Assembly: GCA_038496445.1 (NCBI GenBank)
Contig: JALMLS010000029.1
Coordinates: forward strand, 1-51,625
Reading direction: 5' to 3'
DNA from: Trichosphaerium sp. ATCC 40318
Lineage: Eukaryota > Discosea > Flabellinia > Trichosidae
Length of the DNA stretch: 51,625 nucleotides
Position 1 is the first letter of the stretch; each line of letters opens with the position of its first letter. The translations under genes were made by a program, and so were the position numbers. The notes under the pieces are model-generated. The model ran no database searches. It saw only the letters and a list, made by a program, of their open reading frames with translations, and was not told where the DNA came from. Positions 10,641 to 20,124 of this stretch are shown piece by piece.

Positions 10641-13036
10641 TTAGCTTGGAGTAGAAGAGACTTCTAGTTCCTTGGTTCGTAAAGTATAAGGGAAAATAGC
10701 ATGCCTCGACTTAGGTACAAAGAAAGCAATAATCAGAGCTGCAGCAATCTACCATAGAAATTAAGTTGTGCGAAAAATACTGCGATAAAGCAATAAGGAG
10801 ACATACCAGAAAAAGAATACCAAATATAACCCCTAAAACAATACCAATATAGGCTGTTCCGGATGCAGCATCACAACTATCAGACATTGATGTAATTACA
10901 AATATGCTAGATGCAAAAGTAAGGAGTTTGGTATGTAAAGGTTAATGAAGCATACGATGAGAGAGTCTGCTCAATTCTCGCCAATACACATTCTGGTGAT
11001 ACTAATGTAAAAGTACCATTGATACAGTTGCTATTGCTTCGTATTACTTCTCTTCTTGTCTCACCAATACCTGTTGTGTTATCACGTGTGAGGTCAATGA
11101 TGAACGTTGTATTTGATGGTATCACAATACATCCTAAACATTGGATTTAAGCAATAAGCGTGTGCTAAATAACTTGTGATACAAGACATACCTTCAACTT
11201 GAAGAAAGCCTCCTGGAGTAATTGTTGCTATCTCTGAGTTAACAAAGTCACCATTTATTGTCAAAGGACTAGACAACACTATTTCAGGTGGTAGACTACC
11301 CACTGTTGGTGCAGCTGTAGGTGATACAGTTGTTGGTTCGAATGTTGGTGTGGTTGTCGGTTCAACAGTTGGTGTTAATGTAGGAGCAGTTGGTGGCATT
11401 GTTGTAGGAATAAAAGTTTTGCCTTCGCAAGTAACTATTCAACACTGTAAGAGCAAATACAAAATACTGTGTACCATTAGTTTGGCAATCTACAAAATAC
11501 GTGGTGATATCAGAGTAGCCACATGTGAAATTGGTTGGTGTTGAAGGACAATCAAACACGCTTCCAGTATCTATTTCATAAATTAGTACAATACAATTCC
11601 GTGTACAATTACTATACCATCGTTGGTTTTTTCGAACGTTGTTGTATTTCTAAACACGAAATTTAGTATGCTTGATGCGTAGGTAACAATAGAAGTAGTT
11701 TACCGAATTGTAATGTTCATAGAAGACCCAATCAATGCAGGAGAGTTTATAGTTCTTGTATCATTTTGTATTTTGCTAAGCAGGAATCAGATGTCTGCTA
11801 GTAAAATTAAGGAGAACGTTACACGCATGTAATATTCTCAAATACACAAGAATCTATCACTGCAGATCCACCGACAAAAACCAAAGCTCCAGCTATACAT
11901 GAGATTAATATGACGCTTGGCTAGTGCACGTGTACCGAAACATCGGTCCTCTGTTGCGTTGCTTTCTTGCACGCTGTTCCCAATAAATGATGTGCTGAAT
12001 AGCTGTACATCAGTTGAATTTATGTATACTACTGATGTGGGTTGTATATTTGTTGCTGCAAACAAATTAGTTCGGAATAAGTTTCATTAATGATGAGTAC
12101 AATCTGTCGCAACAACTGAATTGCTTGCAAAGAAGCAAGAAGCAATTACAACCTTAAAATCAGATCAGATTGTAGAAACCTAAGTTCACATGCGCACCTT
12201 ATCAACACTGATGAACGTAGCAACCATTCCTATGTTCAACAATTATGTGATCACAAATTGCAATGTTTGCCGAGTATTACCTTTCCCTTGCAACGATGAC
12301 AGACGAGATCCTCTTCTGTTATTAAGTGCAAAGCCACAGCCATTGACAGATACTGTATCGGCTGTTTCAATCCATAATCCCAAAGGCTCTCCAAATCTTG
12401 AAAAGTCTTCCATCTCTTGAAAAAATGAATTGTGTACAGCAACATTGCGACTATTTTCATGTTTAGAAGGCATATAGAAATACAACACGTTACCTTTCAA
12501 TTACGTTCATAGACACTCTATTGCCTGTAACTGTTATGCTTCTAAGAAATCGTAAATTGAAAGTACAAACACGTGTAATGTACGCACTCAATAGTAACAT
12601 TTGCAAAGTCCATCAAGATGAATCTACAGCCACGGTTTGTGAATCCTGATAGCGAGATACTTATGTTTTGATAACCTTTCACCTGTGTACTAATAGATGC
12701 GCATGATACTTCTGTATTGATAGACAATCCTAAACAAAACAGTTAGCAACATTCTCAAAAGCATTGTCAAACTTACCGTAGATATTTATACTAGTATTAA
12801 GTTGGTTAACGCCATTTGTAGGAAAAGTTAATCCGGTAGAATTGAGAATAAGCGTGGTTGGCCCTTCGTTCAAGTAGCACTCCATGTCAGTGCCACAAAC
12901 GTGTTCACTTGAAGTTACGACTAAGACATAAAAATTAACAAACCTTGTCGCGTCTAATAATACTCATACTAGTGTTAGCCTTGATTGTAACCGCGAATGA
13001 AGCCATTAAAAAAACTGCGAAATAAAGTGACTTCAT
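10641..13036 (-). CDS. Copy C: beta-helix type I membrane surface protein
   Basis: Start at 13036 (MKSLYFAVFLMASFAVTIKA, signal peptide). Exon 2 gives VVTSSEHVCGTDMECYLN. An intron follows NIYG and exon 3 has SINTEVSCASISTQVKGYQ. Rungs are IETADTVSVNGCGFALNN, VVIASCFFASN, VQLFSTSFIGN and AVIDSCVFENITC. The Pro/Thr stalk is the longest of the array (PPTAPTLTPTVEPTTTPTFE...). Then come SSPLTINGDFVNSEIAT, IPSNTTFIIDLT, ECVLARIEQTLSS, a transmembrane segment of the YIGIVLGVIFGILFL type, the tail PKSRHAIFPYTLRTKELEVS, and a stop at 10641. I could follow an open frame through all exons with GT...AG introns of about 45-60 nt. It is more diverged from A, B and J in the ectodomain than in the tail. 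Confidence 0.82.
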
Positions 13037-13120
13037 CTCCCTAAACAAGTATCAAATTATGTTTATGGTAACGCTTACAACAGGTATTAATTTTCAAAGG
13101 AAATTTAAGTGTATCAAACG

Positions 13121-13126
13121 CACGTG
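13121..13126. promoter_or_regulatory. CACGTG box upstream of copy C
   Basis: CACGTG in AAACGCACGTGATTG, 85 bp upstream of the start at 13036. Confidence 0.5.
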
Positions 13127-13184
13127 ATTGAAATGAAAGATGTGGGATGTGATCTTTTCTCACATTTATTTTTCACGTAAATAA

Positions 13185-13337
13185 ACAAGTGCCACACGTG
13201 TCCGCTTTAAGTTATGACATGATAGGAATAAAATTAACTCTTCATCCGATCAATTAAGTCCAACAATTTGTACTTGTTTTACCGTGAGTTATGACGGCAC
13301 ATGCTAAAATCAACAACAAAGAGCAGTGCAGCAGAAA
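13185..13337 (-). pseudogene. Relic of exon 1, intron 1 and start of exon 2 of another array copy
   Basis: Reading minus gives a start-less signal peptide (FLLHCSLLLILACAVITHGKT-like), then the donor GTACAAATTG. The intron-1 body is related to that of copy F, but its acceptor has decayed (CTATCATG where F has CTATCTAG). Then comes the beginning of exon 2 with a stop (ATA-ACT-TAA). The remainder of the copy is missing. Confidence 0.6.
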
Positions 13338-13352
13338 AAAAGTGTTCTAGTG

Positions 13353-13367
13353 AGACAAAGGCAAGCG
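13353..13367. repeat. Left target-site duplication of the SINE-like element
   Basis: AGACAAAGGCAAGCG, a perfect 15-bp match to 13916-13930. Confidence 0.8.
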
Positions 13368-13915
13368 TTAGGTTCAGTCCCTGTAGTTAAATGGTTTTCC
13401 TATTAATTAAATTGATTGAGTCCCTGGTTCAAGTCCTTTCAAGAGAAAATTCTTTCTCATTTTAAAAAGCTATTGGCCAATTCCAAATTCCACCGGATAA
13501 CCCCAAAAGAGTGGGTTGCGGCAGGTATGATGGAATGAAAGCTTATAAATGAGTTGATATTGACTAGTGATGTTGGTTTGATTCTTGGGAACGACCAGGC
13601 ATGCTGTGCCTGGGTGACCACCCACAAAAACAACTAGCAATCTCCAGACTAGAGGCAAGGTAAAATATACGGTTGTCAGCCCCCTCATACATGGATGATT
13701 CAAATACAAATAGAAAAATAGACTGCCATTTGAAAATTAATACATGGTGCTGGAATGGAAAGGTTCAAACCCTTAACACAGAAATGTGCTCCACAAATAT
13801 AATTTCATTGTAGTTGTGTAAAGTTGTAAAACCTGATTGAAAAACATCAATGTTGTATACTGGATGGTGAGACATCCCAATAAAAACCATAGACTTAAAA
13901 AAAAAAAAAAAAAAA
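13368..13915 (+). mobile_element. SINE-like retroposon with poly(A) tail and 15-bp target duplications
   Basis: The insert of about 548 bp ends in a run of 20 A (13897-13916) and is flanked by the perfect 15-bp direct repeat AGACAAAGGCAAGCG: the signature of LINE-mediated retroposition. Its 5' end resembles a tRNA-derived pol III promoter. TAGTTAAATGG (near 13384) is box A-like. GGTTCAAGTCC (near 13428) fits the box B consensus GGTTCRANYCC, at about tRNA spacing. The body (CACCGGATAACCCCAAAAG ... GGATGGTGAGACATCCCAAT) carries no convincing protein. A processed non-coding RNA copy is the alternative. It inserted into the 5' side of a decayed array copy. Confidence 0.8.
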
Positions 13916-13930
13916 AGACAAAGGCAAGCG
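13916..13930. repeat. Right target-site duplication of the SINE-like element
   Basis: AGACAAAGGCAAGCG; its first A overlaps the end of the poly(A) run. Perfect match to 13353-13367. Confidence 0.8.
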
Positions 13931-14177
13931 AGTAAATGGCTGTTCGCTTTCAGTCAGGCCGTTCACTGTGCTTAGGACAAGAACCCGAAATTAGCTCGCA
14001 TACTGTCAGCCGTTGGTACAGTGCCAAAACAAAATTCTTCCACATTTCGGAAGATTTGTACCATCTGTACGCGATGTTACGTTAATAATACAGTTAAGAG
14101 CCAGTGCAGCTTGTGTACAATACATACGATTGCAGCAAAATAATGAGTCTACATTTACATAGAACAATTGACGAACG

Positions 14178-15380
14178 CTACAAGACACGTGACTCAACAG
14201 GAGTAACTTTTGTAGTGGTTCTTCGTAATGAGTATGGTACAATTACATGCCTCAGCTTTGGAACAAAGTAAATCACAATGAGACCAACAATCATCTATCA
14301 TTGAGTCAGTTTTGTGACAACTTAGAAAGAAACCTTACCAATACAAGAATACCAAAAACAATACCCAACACCATACCAATATTCACTGTTCCGCTTTCGT
14401 TATCACAACTTTCAGAGATTGATGTAATTACAAATATTCTAGGAACGTTAGATAATCTGTGGTATATTGGTGGACTGTACGATGAAAGAGTCTGCTCAAG
14501 TCTTGCCAATACACATTCTGGTGATACCAGTGTAACAGTACCGTTGATGCAGTTGCTGTTGCTTCGTATTATCTCTCTTCTCATCTCAACATGTGTAGTA
14601 GAGGTGATGACAAGTACTGTATTTGGTAATATCTCAATACATCCTAAATCAACGATTTGTACAAATGATTTCCGAGTAGAAAATACATGCAAGAAAACTG
14701 CCAAATGTACCTTGAACTACAATTGACCCACTTCCTGTTATTGTAAGTGTTTGTTGAATTACAAGAGCACCAGGAATAAAAATATCGGTGTCTACAACCT
14801 CAACTAGAGTTGTTGCAGAAGGAACAATTGTTGGAGGCTCAGATGTTGGAGTTGTAGGAGGGGGAGGAATTAAACATATGGCGTGCATGAATGGTAACAT
14901 AGTAACAGATGCTCCACAGCAATCTCCATTATCTTTGCAGTCATTACAAATTATAGGCACACCTACAAAGTTAGTAACAATAGTAAAACTATTTGTTTGA
15001 TTTACTTGTATTTGCTTGAAAACATCCATTCAATCCGGAATTTCTCCAACCGCAAATTATTGCATTGTTTGATATCACTGAAGTAGCTTGACACTCAATA
15101 TCTGCTTCAGGTTGCCCTTATGTATGTATATCAGAAAACTGTAAAAAAAATTGTAATAATACCTTCTGATTCAATAACAGTATCCCTTGTAGAGTGTTTA
15201 GTTACTGCGTAAAGTATAATGTTGTTTATAATATGAATTCAAAGTATCAAAATAATCACATGATATGGAAAGACAAAGAAACAACAAACATACATTAATG
15301 TTAAATCATCTGTTGTGTAAATTGCAACACCATTTTTCCTTTGCCCATTTGTTAGTGTTGCGATGTTAGAACCTATCCTT
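14178..15380 (-). CDS. Copy D/E, 3' half: stalk, transmembrane helix and tail
   Basis: Minus-strand exons from about 15380 downwards give SNIATLTNGQRKNGVAIYTT (a beta-helix or pre-stalk exon). Then come a Cys-rich segment (CNDCKDNGDCCGASV), a short Pro/Ser/Thr stalk (PPPPTTPTSEPPTIVPSATT), the beta segment DTDIFIPGALVIQQTLTITG and MRREIIRSNSNCINGTVTL. The end is ECVLARLEQTLSS, a transmembrane helix (GMVLGIVFGILVL) and the tail KLRHVIVPYSLRRTTTK, with a stop at 14178. It is the natural continuation of the 5' half at 20125-21438; the two are separated by a 4.8 kb insertion (15366-20124). If that lies in an intron the gene may still be expressed; otherwise it is broken. Closest paralogue is copy F. 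Confidence 0.68.
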
Positions 15381-15492
15381 TACCTCATACTACTACTCAT
15401 TTTCACAATTCATCAAAACAGACAATATTGGGAGGAAGACATCAACGTTTAGTGGCTCTAGCGTAGCCCTTGATGTTGTCATTTACTAGCCA
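15366..15492. repeat. 127-bp direct repeat, left copy
   Basis: Starts TTAGAACCTATCC and ends ACTAGCCA; it matches 15736-15862 with two substitutions seen. Its left end, read on minus, contains a splice-acceptor-like site and the first codons of the following D/E exon (GGTTCTAAC). This copy is therefore probably the original and 15736-15862 the duplicate. Confidence 0.8.
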
Positions 15493-15601
15493 ACAACATA
15501 CAAGTATACATGCATTACATAATAAAAGGAAAATTTGTCCAATCAAGTTTTGGTTTTCTTAATAAATTCAGTTTTTTGGACATTAAGGGTGGGAAAGGGG
15601 G

Positions 15602-15736
15602 ATTTGATTTTGTTTACTACTTGCCATCTTGATTAATCGAGCTGTTACTCTCATTGTTGTATTTGGGTTAAGAATAGAATAGAGCCATTCCGGTCCACTC
15701 AGTTCAAACGCCTGAAATAATTCTATATTCATTCAT
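15602..15736 (-). pseudogene. Duplicated 5' end of gene X
   Basis: 135 bp match 19990-20124 with two substitutions seen. They encode the first 43 or so residues (MNIELFQAFELSG ... KMASSKQNQ) and then leave the frame. The homology ends exactly where the right 127-bp repeat begins, so the duplication is recent and structured. Confidence 0.75.
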
Positions 15737-15862
15737 TAGAACCTATCCTTTACCTCATACTACTACTCATTTTCACGATTCATCAAAACAGACAATATTG
15801 GGAGGAAGACATCAACGTCTAGTGGCTCTAGCGTAGCCCTTGATGTTGTCATTTACTAGCCA
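15736..15862. repeat. 127-bp direct repeat, right copy
   Basis: Second copy of 15366-15492; immediately follows the duplicated gene X 5' end and precedes the 3' end of gene X. Confidence 0.8.
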
Positions 15863-15907
15863 TGTCAGTTGTCGTCCATCCACGGCAAGTGACCTCTCAT
15901 CCCAATA

Positions 15908-18900
15908 TTATCTTCGTCTTCTGAGTTTCTGGTGAATAACTTCTGTAACATCACAGTACTAAAAAAAATTGAGAAAAATCAAGAGATTCACCCCCTAAAA
16001 TCTCTGAGATTTTGGACCACCAATCTCTGTGAATTTCTTCCTAAAATAACCTGAGAATTCTCTAGAAAATCACCAGAGAATTCTCTAGAGATTCTCTCCT
16101 TTTTTCTCAACTTTCAAAAAGGTAGGGTTAGGGGTTAGGAGTTTTAGTAAACGTATTGAGATTTTAAAGCGCAAGTGTAGTTATTTATTATTATTACAAT
16201 ACATGAAGTTACAATTACAAAAAAACCACCAATTAATCTCCTATCAAAGTTGTTGGTATCGTAAGGCCAAGCAAAATAAAAAAAAGGAACAGTCTACCAA
16301 AAAATCACTTTAAATGCTAGTACATGTTAATAAAATTAGATGTAAACGATAGTACTTTTTTTTGTAAGCGGAGCGCATGAGAGGTCATTTTTTGTTAAAT
16401 ACTACGGAATGACTTTTAAACGTTAAGTTACGTTAGATACGTTTGGGGACTCAAAACGTAAAGTAGAGATTTTCTCCAAAATTCTCAAAATCAAAAGAGA
16501 GTTTTCCACAAATTCTCACCAAATGAGATTTTTGAGAGAATCTCTCAAAAATCTCTGGAGGAAAATGAGATTTTTGGTGGAAATCACTACAAAATCACCA
16601 ATTTTAGAGATTTTGTGGTGATTCTCTACAAAAATCCCGTTTTCATTTTAGTACTGAGCTGAACAGCGTTAGTGGTTGCACCAGTTCTGGGTGATACACC
16701 GGCAACCAGGTGCCAAAACGTTGTACACCAGGTAAAAGAGGAGCTTCTTTAAAACGTTTCTTTTGCTCCTTTCTCTCCGCATGACTTACCGCAGCTAACT
16801 GAGTTGCGTTCGGAGTTGGTATCATCGAATACGTGTTGGCGCCACCTAACAACTTCAGGTTCGAGCGCGAAGCAGTACTCGACTGCGTGGTTGTACCTTG
16901 AACTGACCCAAGCGTGGGTGTGGTAACGACGGGTGTTGGACTAGGCCTGGCAGCACTAGTACTCGTTGGTGCGGCGACCATCGGAGTTGACGGGAGAGCA
17001 GGAGCAGTGCCCACAGCCGTGGTAGAATAGCCTCCTATGCGAGGAGCGAACGGGTTGATCCAATCGGTTGGAGGAGAAGCAACTTTCAGTTGCGTAGCTG
17101 GTTTGGGAAGTACTGGAGGCTTCTGTACGACACGTTGTTGCACCGTCACGGTGTTCGGTGGACCTCTAGCAGGAGTCGGCGCTGCTGGTTCCATTCCTTC
17201 AAAGTCGTTAGCGAGGTCAAGTAAACTACTTGTTTCGATATCGGCTAAATTTATAACTCGGCTATTCTTTTTCGCCAGTGGGTATAAAGACGTACTCTGC
17301 CGCGACGCAGCACTTTGAGATGTATTCTGTTGAGTCAGCATCGACTCGAACGTTTTCATGCGCGATTCCAACATAGCCATGTCGGTACGCGTCTTAAGCA
17401 GGTCCTTTTGGAGCTGGGCGTTCAGGTCTAAAATTCTCGAGCTGTTTTTATGGTAGATACCATGAATTTGTGGTATAATTATACCATTGATTACAATTTT
17501 ATACCACAAATTCCAGTATAATATACCATAAATCAAAGGATTTGTACCATAAAACAGCCAAATTATACCATAAATATGCAGTAGAAAGTGCGAATTTATA
17601 CCATATTTTTTCACCTGAAAAAATGCAATATATGGTATAATTCTACCATAAAACATGGTATAAAACACAGTATAATACCACAAAGTCTGGTATATTATAC
17701 CTTAAAACTTGGTAGATTATACCACAAAACCAAGTGTAAAAACTGTTCTAATAATAAAACCACATTTATTAATACATTTTTTTGTTTACATCTGTGACCT
17801 TTGGTTTTGTCCATATCCTCTTTTGTGGTAGTTGACACATCAAATAACCTTCAAAAAAAATATTGTACTTGCTGTAAGTGCATCGAATGGACATAGCATG
17901 AAAACTAAAAGAAGAATTAGTGAAGGCTTGATGCACAAAATAAATAGTCGTACAAAAATTGCTGTTTTGTTGTGGTGGCAGCACTGGGAGTAACAAATGA
18001 CCTGTGTGGTGGAGCCAAACCAAGACTAAAACAAAGAAATGAAAATAACTGCCAACTTCATCGGAAACAAGTTCTAGCGGAATCGTACCTGTTAGCTAAC
18101 ACATCTTGGTTTTTTTTTTATCATCTATTTAGCTTGGTTAAAACCTATGGCAAGCGGCTTCAAAACAACTACTTTTAGCGTACCTTGTGTTGTGCGGGCG
18201 ATAAACTGGACAAGACTTAGTTTTGTGCTCTGACTTAGCCAATTAGTTTACAATATCACTCGTAAGGTCAACGCATGGGTGTGAAGCCTAAATGCTATCT
18301 GTTCTGGCAAATGCGGGCGTTTAGTAGGGAAAAATTCAAAAAAATCCAAAAAAATCCAAAAAAAACCAAAAAACTCAAAAAATGGGTAGGCTCTGAAACA
18401 ACTTGGCCTTATAGCACTATTCACGCATTTTAACATGCATTGGAGCGTATATCAAAAATGTCAAAAAAAAATAAATAATTTTGCTCCTGATTTGGTAAAT
18501 GAGGCTGTATGGTGTTGATTGAGTGTAAAAATGCCTATGGAGGGGAGAAAAAAATGAGAGCCGGGGAAAAAAACCTCCAACTGGAGGTTTTTTGCGAATG
18601 GGCATTTTTCAAGCGCTAAACGCGTTTTTGGTGTGTCTACCACTGTAGCGTTCTAACATGGGGTACATGGAGTGGTTTCTTCCTCAAATACTGTCAATCG
18701 GAGAAAATTGGCCAATTTATCCCTAAAACGCCCGCAATTGGGGCGTGTTACCAGATTTCTCTCTTAAAACTGTTTTTCACACATTTATATGCCAATTATG
18801 TTCAATAACGGCTACTGTCAAAGCATTGTGTGGTATGGCGTTTGCGTAGGGCCAAAGGCTATTAAATCAAGTATAGACCAAGTGAGCTTTGACTAACTTA

Positions 18901-20120
18901 TACTTATACGGTATAATACCACGGTATAATACCACATTTTATGGTATAATTATATGGTATAATGCACAGTATACAATACTGTAAAATACAGTATAATACC
19001 ATGGTATAATACCGTGTTTTATGGTATAATTATATGGTATAATGCATGGTATAATATACTTTAAAATGCAGTATAATACCATGGTATAGTACCATGTTTT
19101 ATGGTATAATTATATGGTATAATGCATGGTATAATGTACTGTAAAATGTGGTATAATACCATGGTATAGTACCATGTTTTATGGTATAATTATATTCTAT
19201 AAATTGAAATATGGTATAAACATGGTATAATGGCTGTTATACCATTTGTCCAAAAAACATGGTATTATACCATATTTTATGGTATAATTATATGGTATAA
19301 TTATGGATTATACTGAGCTTGTACCATAAAAGGTGATTATACCATAAAATACGGTATAATACCATGATAATTTTCAGACCTGGTTGTGAGCCACAAGCTC
19401 ATCGTGTGTCGGTTCCGTTCTGCCGTTTGTTGCCGAAGTTCCATTCGGGTTGCCTACTCGCGGTGAGTTTGGAGGTTTAGAAGCTTCTGAAGGTAAAGTG
19501 GTAGTTTTACGTCTGTTTTTAGACGGAGAAAGGGTTTGTTTCACGTAGGTACCGATCTGCATAAGCAGAGATCTTTTCTGAGCCACCAGTTCCGGGTTCT
19601 CGTAGAGTACCGCCGAGATCGACTTCTGTTTGTTTTCTGCTAAATTGAAAAAGACCTTACCAAGCGGAGCCCATTCTGGGTACTTGCCACAAAAGACATA
19701 CTCGCGTACGCGTAGATGAATTTTGGCCAACTGCTTCAACGATCTGCTTTCCAACGCAGACCACAAGCCATGCCCTCGTAGTCGGTTGTCAGGGTCCAAG
19801 GCTGTTTTGTAGAGATCGAGATAACTTTGCTTCTTCACCAAGTTTGCCGGTACTCGGTCAAAGGTCTTGAAGCTTGCTAGTGCGTGATCACCCACCTTCT
19901 GCCAGTAGACGTGCATCTCGAGGAGTTCTGGACCCTCCTTTCCGTCAGCCACCGCCGTTCCTTGGTCGCCAAGGTCGATATCACCCAACATTTGATTTTG
20001 TTTACTACTTGCCATCTTGATTAATCGAGCTGTTACTCTCGTTGTTGTATTTGGGTTAAGAATAGAATAGAGCCGTTCCGGTCCACTCAGTTCAAACGCC
20101 TGAAATAATTCTATATTCAT
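15908..20120 (-). CDS. Gene X: unrecognised protein gene, interrupted by two repeat-rich blocks
   Basis: Start at 20120. The first open block (19380-20120, 247 codons) has an N-terminal helical region (FQAFELSGPERLYSILNP), GDIDLGDQG, charged helices (LKQLAKIHLRVREYVFCG) and a basic low-complexity end. The second (16655-17441) starts SSRILDLNAQLQKDLLKTR, a coiled-coil-like helix, then a long Pro/Thr/Ser/Ala linker and WLPVYHPELVQPLTLF. A possible last piece (15908-15958) ends in HQKLRRRR. Between blocks 1 and 2 lies 1.9 kb of palindromic repeats, and between 2 and 3 the 701-bp inverted-repeat element. The second gap has usable GT...AG borders. The first does not keep phase: donor CAG|GTCTGA is phase 0 but the acceptor needs phase 2. 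The gene may therefore be broken. Base composition is more GC-rich and linker-like than the neighbours. A gag-like or other mobile-element protein is possible but unproven. Confidence 0.45.
15955..16655. mobile_element. 701-bp element with AGTACTAAAA terminal inverted repeats (MITE-like, possible introner)
   Basis: Ends are perfect 10-bp inverted repeats, AGTACTAAAA and TTTTAGTACT. The interior is full of short inverted motifs (GAGATTTT, AATCTCT, AGAATTCTCT) and has no coding frame. It sits in gene X. Read on minus, its borders are CA|GTACTAAAA and TTTTTTTTAG|TAC, so a 696-nt GT...AG intron would remove it exactly. It also contains a short TAGGGTTAGGGGTTAGG stretch (near 16124-16140). Confidence 0.6.
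17445..17735. repeat. Palindromic GGTATAATACC-rich block, left
   Basis: Many copies of GGTATAAT and its complement ATTATACC in alternating orientation, for example GTGGTATAATTATACCA; these would fold into stacked hairpins. The same motif fills 18905-19375. Confidence 0.75.
17736..18904. other. Unique sequence between the two palindromic blocks
   Basis: About 1.2 kb with A-rich runs (AAAATCCAAAAAAATCC near 18340) and no convincing gene on either strand. Flanked on both sides by the same palindromic repeat, so it may be the interior of a non-autonomous element with sub-terminal repeats. Confidence 0.4.
18905..19375. repeat. 80-bp tandem repeat of palindromic GGTATAATACC units
   Basis: ACCATGGTATA recurs at about 18998, 19078 and 19158, giving an 80-bp period over at least three units. 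Each unit contains several GGTATAAT/ATTATACC palindromes. Further degenerate palindromes extend to 19375, next to the end of the first coding block of gene X. Confidence 0.8.
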
Positions 20121-20124
20121 TCAT

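Noticed and set aside
16124-16141. TAGGGTTAGGGGTTAGG stretch resembling telomere repeat
   Set aside because: Only about two and a half imperfect units, inside the inverted-repeat element, with genes on both sides; not a telomere.
17588-17797. Open frames of 69 to 93 codons on plus and the N-terminal 80 residues of a 346-codon minus frame (16643-17683)
   Set aside because: They are translations of the GGTATAAT palindromes or antisense to the gene X second block; only residues from SSRILDLNAQ onward look like protein.
18905-19375. Regularly spaced repeats that might suggest a CRISPR array
   Set aside because: The units are contiguous palindromes without unique spacers, in an intron-bearing eukaryotic genome; a minisatellite or transposon repeat fits better.
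17427-19380. GGTCTAAAATT and AATTTTCAGACC at the two ends of the gene X interruption as terminal inverted repeats
   Set aside because: 11 of 12 bases match, but the left one lies inside coding sequence of gene X and no target duplication is visible; chance cannot be excluded.
15908-20120. Gene X as a retroviral or LTR-element gag
   Set aside because: No zinc knuckle, protease, reverse transcriptase or integrase, and no long terminal repeats; the 127-bp and 135-bp repeats do not have LTR structure.
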